Assembly (NCBI GenBank): GCA_032358255.1 | Contig: JAULBX010001114.1 | Location: forward strand, 310,001-374,000 | Reading direction: 5' to 3' | Length of the DNA stretch: 64,000 bases | From: Heterotrichella gracilis | Taxonomy: Eukaryota > Sar > Xanthophyceae > Tribonematales > Xanthonemataceae | Shown: one piece after another, positions 1 through 11,126 of the stretch | Numbering within the stretch: position 1 is the stretch's first letter | How the letters are laid out: each line of letters begins with the position of its first letter | Position numbers and translations under genes: made by a program | The notes under the pieces: model-generated | Told to the model about the DNA's origin: nothing | The model's input: only the letters and a program-made list of their open reading frames with translations | Database searches by the model: none

Positions 1-1550
1 CACGCGGGCCTTGCCGGTGGGCAGGCGGGGCCCGCCGCTGGGTGCATCCTGTGAGATGGCGGAATGGTGCGAGACTGTGGGTTTCATCCTGTATTGGTGG
101 TGCGTGGGAAATGGGTTGCCGGGGGAGTGGAAAGTGTACTGATACCCCTGTGATGGACGGTACTAGCGGAGGCGGTGATGCAAGTTCCCAGGGGCAGGTA
201 CACATTTGCAAACAGCCGGGTCTGGTCAACAGAATTAATTGGAAAGGATCAAATGTTTGGTTATGCCTTGCACGTACCTCCTGTGATGCTGCTCCATGCC
301 CAAACGGGCAAGTGGGGGAGACCATAGCCGCCAAGGGTGTGGTAGGTGATGGACCCTTCGTGAGGTGTCCAACCACGGGCTTAGTCTGCGGGGTTCAATG
401 GATGTATGCGGCACAATTTCTGCAATGGAGACAAAAGGCATTGGACAAAGTTGCAAGGGGTGTGTGGTGTATGTGCTGAAACCAGAGGTGGGTGACTCAG
501 CAGAACCTGGTGTACCAAAGGAAGTGCAGTGCACCAATATTATCGTTACACTACATTGTTTTCCAAGGGTGTATGCCTGCACAATGCCTGTTGTTTATAT
601 GCAGTTAAGGGTTAATTGTACAAGAAGATGAACAGTTCCTGTGACCGTGTGTCGAAGGCAACTGCAGTACATCTCTGGATGCCACCCGGCAAATTACCTT
701 TTACTGTAGCAACCTTTTACTGTAGCAACTTGGAACCTCTGTCAAACTTCTGCAGGTTTTTGCGGTGGGTTTGCAAACTGATTGGGTCGTGGGTTTGGTC
801 TATGTTTAAAACACGACACAAACTCGGGGGAATCTTGCGCAAGGACTGGTGACTGTACAGCTGAAAACCGGTGCAACGATGAATAACAAGTCAACAGAAC
901 CCATATGTAAACTTCACTATATACTGGCGAGCCATTCCACCTTCAAAACCGCAACCCTGTGGCGAGAGCTGGGGTACAGTCACGGATGCCACCCCCTCTG
1001 CAGGCTTGTCACCTCAGTTGACAGACAAAACTGAGAGTGCCCAGTTCGAAGGAAAACGCAGATGCCCAAAGCTTTGATGGGAAGGTAGCGAAACAAGTGG
1101 CTGCAACAGCCTTTCTTTTCCACCATAGCCCTTTCTCTGCTGCTGATGCAGCAGCCCAGAAGGATTTTGACTCACTCTGGTGCCTGTTGTGGCCAAGCGG
1201 CGGACCAGTGAAGAGGGGGCTCCGCCGGCCGTCTCTGCTGACGTGGGCGCCCGAGTAGCCAATCATGTCATGCCAACTCAGCAACTGCACTCCACTTGCC
1301 AAGCGGCTCCGCAGGAGGCCAGCAGTGTTTGCAAAGCGTTGCAGCCCAGGTAAAACAAGCAACGCTGTTATTGTTGCAGCAAAACCATAATATTCCAACC
1401 CCACACCTATTTTGAAAGCAAGCGGTAGGGATGGTACAAGGCTTTCCTCACTTGCACATGAGCGGCCGCATGCGGTGACATTTGAAAGGTCGGCTTCAGC
1501 CCCAGTTTATACCTGCATGTGCGCAATTGGTCACAGGACAACAGCGCAAC
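1..1550. other. Spacer left of the F-box gene, no gene recognised
   Basis: Open frames on both strands here are short, show no known domain and do not connect through matching splice phases. The 145-codon frame at 42-479 is cysteine- and glycine-rich without family resemblance. The antisense frame at 1009-1404 has no recognisable motif. The right end presumably holds the promoter and 5' leader of the F-box gene. The end of a gene lying further left cannot be excluded. Confidence 0.4.
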
Positions 1551-4500
1551 ATGTCCCCCCATATCAACACCCTGCCGTCGGACTGCCTGTCTATAATCTT
1601 TTCCACAGTCGAATGCCCAACAAGGTGTGGAGGTAGTTTAAACTTCACATTTGACAGCCCACATGCACACACACCCTGCACCCTGAACACTAGTACAGGG
1701 TACGTACTCTGTGCCATTGCCTCTGGTCAACTGGCCAGGTGCTAAATTATTGAGTAATTTTCTTACATAATGAATTTCCGCTCTGTCTGCCCTGCACTCT
1801 GTGTGCCCTGTATTCTGCGCACCAATACAATTCTTGCATTCCAGAGCTCGTGCGGTGCACACCCTACAGGTTCACGCGTGCAGCCAGGTTGCCGCTTACA
1901 GGCGTTGCACAGGTGGTGTGTGGAGATACACTTGTTGTACTGGGGTCCCGCATTCGCTTTAAACTTGTGTTTGGCGTGTACGTGACTCGCGTAAATACGC
2001 ACAAGCGCCACACCAAAACAGACAATGCGCTGTGAGTTTAGGGTTTAGGGTGGCGAGCTCCAGGTGCCACCACAGCCTGCCTCCTAACCTTCTCACCCCA
2101 CGCTTCTCCTACTCCAGGGTCCACCTTTCCTCTGTATGCACCCGATGGGCTGCAGCAGTCGCACAAGCAGCGCCTCAGGTGTGGTCAACATTGGAACTGG
2201 CAGTCACTCCCCGTTCCGTACCGCATGCCGTCTCCCTTGCCAGGTGGCTGATAGAGCGTGCACCGCTTGTGCGCCACCTGGCACTGCACATACATGCTGG
2301 ACAAGAGCTGGAGCAGTACTACGCAGTCAGGTGTGCCTTAAACCCTAAAGTTCAAACCTTAAACCTCTAGCCAGGAACTGGAGCAGCACTTTGCATTCAG
2401 GTGCCCTACACCCTAAACCCCAATCTCTGCAGCCGAGGCATTACTTTGGACCCAGGTGCGCCCTAAACCCTATACATTTATTCACCTCTAGGTGCTAGAG
2501 CATCGCAATATACGTGATGGCTGAAGCTGGAGCATACTATCATACACCCAAGATGCAGAACCGAAAATCCATCCATCCACACGACCACCTTCCTGCACGG
2601 AACGGACCACTCGTGCTTATCACCCTTCCTGCGCACGCAGGTCCCTTGTATCCCTGCTATTCGACTGCACCCTGCGCCCCCACGCAACCTCCCTCCGCTC
2701 CCTCGCCCTCGCCACCCATGGGCCCCCTCCTCATGGAGAGGCGCAAACCAATGTGGAGCCAATCCTGGGCCTGGAGGCCCTACAAGGCTGCAAAACTATA
2801 GAAACCCTGCAGCTAACCCTGCACACCTGCTTCCTTGACTACCGGGGGGTGTCCGCGATGACTCAGCTGCGCCACCTGGCGATGACGTGGCGGGAGTACC
2901 CCCAGTGGCTGCCCATAGGTGAGGCAAAACCCCCTGGTTTTACCATTTAAAAGTAATATAAAATGAATTTACGAGAAACAGATAAAGGAACACATAAAGT
3001 GAATAATAATATTTTGCAGTCTGTCCTTGTACACCCTGTGGTCATCAGTAGTCATGGACCCGCTGCGTGTGGCAGCAAAAGGTGGCTTTTGACAGACTGC
3101 CACAGGCTCCTGATCATCATATGTGGCACATATGTGCTGTGCAGTTGCTATAGCGTGGTTCCCTCCCCTGTGCAGGCCCCAAGCCGCCAATCCCCTTCCA
3201 CTGGCTAGCCACCCTCGCACACCTGCGCACCCTCACCATCGGCTGCACACACACTCCAGCGGTGGCAGAGCTCCCTCCCCAGTTTTCAGTCTTCACCCAC
3301 CTTGAGACCCTGACCCTCTACAACGTTTCACCATACCGCGCCCCCCTGGGTCTGGACGAGCTGCAGTGCTTGAGGCAGCTGCGCATCATTGGGGGATGCG
3401 GGGGCATGAGTGCTGGGGATTTGAACTGCTTGGCTTGGCCCCCGGGGATCGAGGAGGTGTGGCTGGTGGACTGTGGGTTGCAGGCGGTGCCACACAGCTT
3501 GGCACAGATGACCACCCTACAAGGTGCGTGGGGGGTGGTGTGTGTGGGGTGAAAGGGGAGGGGAGGGACCACAATGAATGTCAGGGGGTCAAACGTGCTC
3601 TTGGGTAATTACTTGCTTTCAGGGCTAATTTCAAACACTGACAGCGCAACAATGCATGTTTGCATGGCTTCACGACCTTAAGTCAGCTGATTATCTCATA
3701 TGCCGAAACGTGACGTCTGTTGTGTGATGTAAATATGATTACTCTGGCACCTGATGACCCATGACTCCTGCTGCACGCAGGGTTGCACTTGGGAGGCAAC
3801 CGCATCCACACACTGGACGCGCACAAACCCTACCTGCAAACCCTACAAACCCTCAGCCTGTACAACAACGGGCTCAAAACCCTTCCGGAGGGTTTGGCAG
3901 CAGGCACCGCCCTGGAGGTCCTCAACCTGGGGGGCAACCCACATTTGCGCCTGGATTTGAGGGACCAGCAACAGGTCATTTTGGCCCTCCCAAGTACCAA
4001 GCTGGTGTGCGTGGAGGGGTGCTATGACCACGCAGCATTCACAAGTGTCATAGGGGGCGGGGCAATGGTGCAGCAGCAGGTTTCGCCTGTGGCTGGCGAG
4101 CGCTCACCACATGACTCCCGTGGCCGTCTGGCAGCACCTTCCAACAGTACGCCTTGCCATGGTATACCCTTGCACGGGGGATCAGGAGCAGGAGAACGTC
4201 CATCATGGCCTCATCAGCTGCCTCCCCAGATGCATCCACACAGCACTGCTCCCCTTGTCCCATGTGGTGGTGGTCACGTGGCACCCATAAGGGGACATGT
4301 GGTCCCCGCAGCTGTAGCATATGCTCCCATGGTAGCTGGGCGGGAGGTAAATCCACCACCAGTGCTCCAAGCTCAAGCCCCCGTGGGGCTACCCTCCACC
4401 CCATGCACGCTTTTTCCCCCCTCAACCAGCCCCCAGCCGCAATCCCCACAGCAGCCCTTTCTGTCCCCGCTCCCCTCCCCTCCATCCCCGATGCTCATCA

Positions 4501-4715
4501 GCCCCCCTGCCACCTCCCCCTCGTGGCACGGCCTCAGTGCCGTGTTTCGATTGGCCAAGAGGGTCCGTCAGGTGTCGCATGGGCGATGCACTGTGGTGTT
4601 CTGCCAGGAGCACGCAAGAACCCTAGGGTTTTCTGGCTGGGGCGGCCTGCGGGAGGGCACCTGGGATTTGGCAGACTTTGTGCTGCACCAGGTGCCAAGG
4701 GTTGCTGAAGCCTGA
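1551..4715 (+). CDS. F-box protein with leucine-rich region
   Basis: Predicted exons are 1551-1624, 2118-2330, 2641-2918, 3176-3523 and 3781-4715, giving 615 residues with phases agreeing at all four junctions. The ATG at 1551 is followed at once by an F-box: LPSDCLSIIF at residues 8-17, and a CTRW segment across the first junction. Family members use the F-box to bind Skp1 in SCF ubiquitin ligases; target choice is by the rest of the protein. The middle has degenerate leucine-rich repeats, clearest at the start of exon 5 (LHLGGNRIHTLD, LQTLSLYNNGLKTLPEGL). A proline/serine-rich stretch follows, then a compact C-terminal segment ending in TWDLADFVLHQ that I do not recognise. Function as an SCF substrate receptor is inferred; the substrate is unknown. 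Confidence 0.85.
2297..2475 (+). repeat. Echoes of F-box exon 2 end
   Basis: The true exon 2 end (to 2330) reads GAGCAGTACTACGCAGTCAG and is followed by a GT donor and CCTTAAACCCTA. A copy at 2371-2420 repeats the last ~30 exon bases with substitutions, keeps AG|GT and is followed by CACCCTAAACCC. A weaker third copy ends at 2455, again AG|GT followed by CCCTAAACCC. The copies cross the exon-intron border, so they arose in DNA, not from spliced RNA. Confidence 0.75.
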
Positions 4716-5541
4716 TCACGCCCTGAATGCCTGCGCAGGCCCTGAATGTGTGTCATTTTTTTGGTAAATTGCTGTTTATCAAGTGTGGTAACCTGGTGGG
4801 TATTATAATGCTCAAGTTGAATTCTTAAGATCTTCAATTCGCATTGGCAATGCCATTGGCTTAGGTCGTGACCAATTGTCAATGTGTAGTACATGAATCC
4901 ATCGCGTGCATTGTGACAGCCTGCGCAGTGCGATGTGCATACTATTATTAAGTTTTTTAATCGCGTCACTGATTGGTCAATATTTGTGACGATCATCCCA
5001 TATTATGCGGACTTCTTGTAATTCAAATTCTTCTTGATAATTGTTGTGCAGTAACTTACTAAGCTCTTACTAACAGTACGCACTGAACATAACTCATCAA
5101 TTTGGCTGAGACTGGCTGGGACCCATCAAATGTCGACAAGCGGTCCAAGAATATCACTGATTATATGATATATCGTATCCTTTCACGTCAGGGCGTCAAT
5201 GCATTCGTAAATGAATCCATGACATGATAAAATCAAATATGTCCTCTACGTCATCATGAGTATTGATGACCACTGAAGACCATTGCGTCATGCGTCATGG
5301 TGTGCAACCCACAACCCTGCACCAGCGCTATCCCCAGGCAGTAACTGCCGGAGGCTCAACCAGCACCAGTACCAGCAGACCCACGCCCACCATGGCACCC
5401 CTCCACCCCCCGTGGGCTCAACTCAAGGTTGAACTATTCCCCTTGGGGCCCCACCAACTCCCCTGTATAAACAACCCAGCAGCAACCCAGAAAAGCGCCG
5501 GGGATCGTCAAAATACCCGCCACGAAAACCAATTTTTGCCA
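4716..5541. other. Spacer between convergent genes
   Basis: This lies between the stop of the F-box gene and the stop of the EGY-like gene on the other strand. From about 4740 to 5260 it is richer in A and T than its surroundings, as expected for a shared 3' region. I see no gene, hairpin terminator or repeat that I can support. Confidence 0.5.
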
Positions 5542-8500
5542 TCACTGTCCCAAGCCGGTCACGCTCCCCGGGAAAGGCACCAGCACCAGCAGCGGCAGCA
5601 CCAGCAGGCCCACACCCACCCACCGCTCGCCCCCCGTGGGCTCGCTCAGCTCCTCTCCCTGGGGTGCCACCGGCCCCCGCTGCAGGAAAAGCGCCAGCAG
5701 CACCCAGAACAGTGCCAGAGTGTCCACGATTCCTGCCAAGCCCAGGAGGATGGTGGTGAGCACACCCAGGGCTTGGCCCCCCCTGCGGCCGAAGAGCGCG
5801 TAGGCGATGCGCCCGCCATCCAGCTCGCCTGCATGAATAAAAAATCACATGAATAAATTAATGAATACAACATATACAAGTCATACGAGACACCACAATG
5901 AGGGTACAGCAGCAGACCATGTGCATGCACTTACCACAATGGCATTCCAGCAGCCTGCTTATGGGTGCAAACAATCAGGGTACCTAACCTCCGTTGCGCC
6001 AGACAAGCATAACAACGCGGGTGCAATGATCTCCACCCATCATCTTCCCCCCAGGTATCCTCAGGGATTGCAGCACTTACCAACGGGGATTGAGTTTAAC
6101 GCGTTGGCCACCAGTGCCGCCCACCCCGCCAGCACCAGGGGGTTGAGGTTAAGCTCGGGTTGGAGTAGGAGGTCGCCCAGGAAGGCCTTGCCTGCAGCAG
6201 AAGGGTTTAGGGTTTACCACAGCCAAAGATGGGTGGGGGGGTGGGAGGATAGGACTTCAATCCAATTGATGACCAATGGTCCAGGGTTTGCAGTAGCGTC
6301 ATAGGGTAGAATTACGGTGTAATACTTGTGGTGAGTACAGGCCTCATAACATGTGGATGATTAAGGGTTTAGGGTCTCAGGTCATGGTGCCTGTCCCAGG
6401 CACCATACGGTGCAGAATCGTGTTTTCATTTCATCAAACATCAACTTCTCCGCGCACCTAGAGTCCCAATCAGCAGCGAATCCTGGAAGGCGGTGCTCTG
6501 CACCTCCACCCCCCCAACCCCAGCCAGCGACAGCACCAGCCCCGCCACAAGCGCCACCAGTGCAGCCGCACCACCCACCGCGGGACCCGCAGCCGAAACC
6601 TCCAGCAGGGCTTGGCGGTTGGGGACCACGTTCTTGAACCTGAGAAAGGAAAACAAGATGGGGTGTAAACGTGTGAAACAGAGGGAGTGAGACGGGAACC
6701 AGCAACTGTTGACATACCACAGAACAAAAGAATGGACGGACCACAAAATTGAACAGACATTGGCTGCGCAGCCAAAATTGACAGACCACAAAATTAAAGA
6801 TTGGACCACAGATTAAACAGAGCAGGCAGAACATCAGGAGCAGGAACTAGGTCAGCAGCAAACTCGGGTGACAAAGGATTAAAGCAAAAAGCAGAAGAGC
6901 AGCTTATTTGAACCTGGTGATTGCGCCAAAGCTGCCCAGCAGCCCCAGTCCTGCAGGGAGGAACAGCGGGGGTGCAAGTTTCACCCCTTGCTTGGAGGCA
7001 GCCAGGGAGTGGCCAGCCTCGTGCGCGGCTGCAGAAAAGAAGTGTTAAGGTTAAAGGATCAAGGCAAAGTATGCAGAGAGGAGTATGCGCGGGGTTGTAG
7101 ATATAGGGTTACGTGTCTAGGGTGTAGGGTGCCACCAAATATGGTCCAATGGAGTGGCGGGGCATGGTGTAGCTGCTGCACACCCCAGGGGAGGAGTGTG
7201 TAGGAGGGTAAATGTCCATGCAGGTCATTCACAATCATGCATGTGTTTTGTGCAGATACCCCCAGCACTGCCCCATGTAGCCAATTGCTGTCCTTGTGAA
7301 AAAGGACAAGCTCCGCATGCATCCCCATTTGAACAACAAAATAGGTCCCAAGCAGAATGGCGGCAGAAAATATGGGTAATAATATAATTTCAATGAATAA
7401 GAATCATAGGCTGCCGTGGCTTACCTAATAGCAAGAACAGAAGCGCAGTCCCCGGGACTGCCCCCAACAGCTGCTCCGCATTTATTGATCCCCACTGCTC
7501 AAGGTCCAGCAGGGGGACCCCATTGGAGTTTAGGGTTGTGCCAAGGGTTGCAAGCCCAAAGACCAGCGCCAGGGCCCACTGCACAGGGTTTAAACATGCT
7601 TGCGTTAGGGTTTTGGGGCAGGCATGTGCAGGGAATACATGTAGGGAATAATCGCACACATACATTATTATGCTAGTCATGGCATTAAACTAAGCATGCC
7701 CAGTGGCATACATGCATGAAGGGAGACTTGGCTGATAAGGGATTCTGCCAATGGCTTCTGACCTCCATAAAGTGCTGCCACTATTGCTGACATGGCAGGC
7801 TTTCAGCACGCTCATTATGGACAGCCCTTCACGCCATACCCTAAATCCCACGTAGCTATACTCGTTACTCCTACCCACACCTCCAGCCGCAGCCAAGAAC
7901 TATACTTCACAGATACCCTAACCCTTAACCCTAAAACACCTACCCCCATCCCTCACCTCTGACAGTAGTGGTGTTGCCTCCTCTACCGCAGCCTGTGGCA
8001 GCACCATACCCTAAACCCTAAACCCCAAGACATGCCCTACCCCCATCCCTCACCTCTGGCAGCAGCGGTGTTGCCTCCTCCACCGCAGCCTGTGGCAGCA
8101 CCATACCCTAAACCCTAAACCCCAAGACATGCCCTGGCCCCATCCCTCACCTCTGGCAGCAGTGGCGTTGCCTCCTCTACCGCTGTCTGTGGCAGCACCA
8201 CGCACACCGTTTGCTCCTCCTTGTCCCTCAGCAGGTACAGCAGGTAGGCATCGCCAAGCTGGGACTGCGCATGGGGATGATGAAAAGAAAGTAATAATGA
8301 TGGTGATAACAGGAATTTTAATGATAATAATGGATAATGATAGTAATCACAACAGCAATATGCAAGGTAGGGTTTAAGGTTTGGGACCAAGGTTTCACAC
8401 AGACCCCCGTATGCCCGCATATCAGCCCCACAATTTCCTACGGCAACTCCCACACGGCTCTCTCACGTAGGGCACAGAATGACACACCCACTGACCTACC

Positions 8501-9968
8501 ACATGTTGAACACACTGAACTCCCTCATGGCCCCACATGCACCCCCCACATGCACCTAATGTACCCCATATGGATGCCAAACCAACTCGCACATGAACCC
8601 TTTTTAAACCCTTGCTGAGGATACTGCCATATGACCCAAATGTGCCCCAACATTTGCCCACACGCACCCTGGTGTACCCACCATTTGGCCCCTTACATAG
8701 AACCCCCACAATCCATGCGCCACAAGACCACCTCCCACAGGAACCCACCTTGAGCCTGCTGCGCATCTTGTCATAGGAGGTGGCAGGGTCCTTCCCACGC
8801 AAATTGCCCTTGAAAATCACCCCATTGGCCTCGTAATTCTCCACCCCAGTCACAAAAAAGGTGTCAAACCCAAACACCGTGTCTTTCAGTCGGTCGATGA
8901 CTTCCCTCGGCAGCTTGAGGTCGGGGCTCAAGGGTATGGCGGGGGGCTCGGCGCTGGTGCTGGGACCCTACGTAAGGGTATTGGGGTTTTTAAGAGTATT
9001 GCTGGGGGTTCGGTGCTGATGCTGGGAAGGACCCTCCAAAGGGTTTCAAGAGGGGCGAGGTGTGTTGTGTGAGGTGTAGGAGGGGAGGTGGTGCAAGTGG
9101 CAGGGGGGACAAGCCTTTGTGTACCTGACAGGTGTTAATTACGGTTAAATAATCCCTGCGCAAGACATCCGATGATACATATGTGCCAGACTTTGATAGG
9201 AAAGGAAGCCACTTGTGCATGCTTGCAGCATTTGCGTCCGCAGTCATCGTCATTGCCACTGCCATCATGTGCACGCCATCCGTTCCGCATTTGTGCAATC
9301 GACAGGGGAACCGCGACACTTTGCAAAACCCTGCACAAGATTTCCCCCAGCTCACCTCTTGCCCTGGCGGCTCCGCCTCTGCCCTGACTGCCACCTGGCG
9401 CTTGGTGACCCGCGTCCTCCAATGCCTGTGATGCATGGTGCAGGGTTAAGGGTTTGGGTTGGTGGCTGTATCTCACAATCACGTTGCATCACAATGCCTC
9501 TGCCCATGGTTTAGGGTTTAGGGTTTGGTCGTGGCCGTCCAGATTACGATGGCTGTCACTTGCAAAGCTATTTGCTATTTGCACCAGGCAACAGATGCAT
9601 GCGGTGTACGCTTGGAGGGTTGCGACATTAACCCCAAACATTTAATGATGACAGCGCCGATATGCATGCATATGCAGCGGGTAATCCCCATGCCCAACCA
9701 TCAGTGGTGCAATGAGCCCAGGTAGAGTAACAGCTGATTTCAATCATACATTGATCCATTACTTAGATTCACAGCTGTGCATAGCATGGGTTGGTCCAAC
9801 AGTGTGCACGAAAGCACTGGGACACCATTGGCATTGCCATGCCTACCGGTGAGTGAGACCAGTGGGACAGCTGCCCAGCGATGAGCATGCAGGTCTTCGG
9901 CTGCAAGCGGTTTCAAAGCCTGTCGAGGGTCTGGATGCGCTGCTGAGGTGCCCCAGCGCTTGCGCCAT
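5542..9968 (-). CDS. EGY-like plastid site-2 zinc metalloprotease (M50)
   Basis: Nine exons in coding order: 9968-9847, 9425-9356, 8967-8749, 8264-8151, 7578-7425, 7028-6914, 6639-6458, 6191-6081, 5828-5542. They sum to 457 residues and phases agree throughout. The first two exons look like a plastid transit peptide, rich in Ser/Ala/Arg and ending near QVAVRAEAEP. Exon 3 has VFGFDTFFV and the GNLRG motif diagnostic of EGY proteins. Exon 6 has the zinc-binding HEAGH. Exons 8-9 supply NSIPVGELDGG, the second catalytic motif (N-x-x-P-x-x-x-LDG). The hydrophobic segments of exons 5-9 fit a multi-pass membrane protease. EGY1/EGY2 relatives act in chloroplast membranes and affect thylakoid development. 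Both catalytic motifs are present, so activity is expected, unlike EGY3. The intron between exons 2 and 3 could hide another small exon. Confidence 0.93.
7947..8237 (-). repeat. 97-bp tandem array copying EGY exon 4 end
   Basis: The same block starts at 7947, 8044 and 8141, a spacing of exactly 97 bases. On the coding strand each unit holds the exon 4 end (sense VEEATPLLPE), the GTGAGG donor and a TTTAGGGTTTAGGG-like run. The rightmost unit is part of the real exon. The two downstream copies also keep an AG before GCTGCGGT, which would define a 36-base, frame-keeping mini-exon in each. Confidence 0.9.
9508..9528. repeat. Telomere-like TTTAGGG run
   Basis: About three tandem TTTAGGG units lie just upstream of the second EGY exon, inside the first intron of that gene. 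Plant-type telomeres use the same unit. Here it is internal, so it is an interstitial telomere-like repeat. Confidence 0.85.
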
Positions 9969-11126
9969 GGTGATGGGTGAGCGGGAGGCAACGAGATGGC
10001 GGGACTAGCAAGGGACTCGCCAGCTACGAGGAACTACTTGTGTCTCGGTTTCTTACGTCCAAACTTGGAAGCACAAGGGCAGCGAGTTAATGGGAGTGAT
10101 ACGGGGTGTTCTAAGCCAGCTGTGTCACGATGTTCTGAGTGGTGATGTATGCATGCGCGGCATGTGGGATTGCAAAGGCTTCCAAGCTCTCGTCTTGAAG
10201 GGTTCGGGCTCCTGGTATGGTGTTAGTCAAGAAACTCCAAGCAAGAACAACGGCTGGATAAGCGCACCGGTGCGAACTATTGCTTGGATATAGGAGTACC
10301 TACAACAGCATGGTGTGCCCTTGCATATTGTTGTGGATTACTCCACCTTGATGCGATGACCCAACTTGGTATTTCCCAGTTCCAGTCTTGGTTTGGGGCG
10401 CTGCACACCACGCTGTATGCTGCGCTTCGTCTAAACACGGCCCCCCACACACGCCAAGGCGCTGCCTCATATGCTCAATCGTGCATGCACACATCCCACC
10501 CACTCACCCACCCACCACCCACCACACATACCCACGGGGCCGGTCAGCGGTGGCGTAGTTGCAACAAGCCAACCAGTCGAAAGCACTCGCTTCTGACTCA
10601 GGGCTTGGAATAGCGTTGTGCCTTGGGCAAGCCACACCACCAGCAGCAACCTCATAGCACCGAAGTGCAGTGCAATGCCAATGCATGGACCCATGACTTG
10701 CAGCAATACCTTGCTGAAGCTCAAGGTGCTGTTGCCACACACCAGGGCAGCTATTACACCAGCAGTCACCTGACAACTACCAATTCTAGCCAGTTACACT
10801 GCATGCTTAAGGCTCAATTCCTCTTCATGGGTGTTTAACCTACTGGCCAGCATCAGCAGCAGCGCCAGCAGCAGCAGCAGCAGCAGCAGCAGTCACAGGA
10901 AACAGCTAGCAATGTATATGCTAGCATAACCGTGCTGGCAGTGCTTCGGATGTCCTAGTTTTGGGGAGGGGCAGCAGCTTGGACCCAGCACCTTTACCCT
11001 AGTAGGGTTTTGTTAGCCCAGCTTGGTGCCGCTTGCTTGCAGCTACACAGCCTCCTACTGCTTGGCAGACAACAAAAGCAATGCTGCAGCAGCATTGTTG
11101 TGCGCAGCTGGTGTGATGCCGCAGCC
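9969..11126. other. Divergent spacer between EGY and HA-domain genes
   Basis: This lies between two start codons facing away from each other, so it should hold both promoters and 5' leaders. A CAG-rich triplet run sits at about 10848-10892. The in-frame codons immediately before the chosen ATG at 11127 stay open back to about 11010, but that stretch has no earlier in-frame ATG. An antisense hydrophobic frame at 10467-10769 shows no known domain. I see no TATA box I would defend. Confidence 0.45.
10848..10892. repeat. CAG trinucleotide repeat
   Basis: An almost pure run of CAG triplets, interrupted by CAT and CGC, in the spacer upstream of the HA-domain gene. It is not within a supported coding exon. 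It may lie in the 5' leader. Confidence 0.9.

Noticed and set aside
42-479. Long open frame near the left edge
   Set aside because: It is glycine/cysteine-rich with no motif, no clear splice partners and an overlapping equally open frame on the other strand. It looks like chance in GC-rich DNA.
1009-1404. Antisense frame whose inner part resembles a transit peptide
   Set aside because: Composition alone suggested targeting, but the inner frame has no ATG at its start and no downstream exon in phase was found.
7940-8240. The 97-bp direct-repeat array as a CRISPR-like array
   Set aside because: The repeats are whole tandem units made of exon and telomere-like sequence with no unique spacers, in a eukaryotic gene.
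10467-10769. Antisense hydrophobic frame upstream of the HA gene
   Set aside because: It could be read as a membrane protein, but there is no family match or supporting splice structure.
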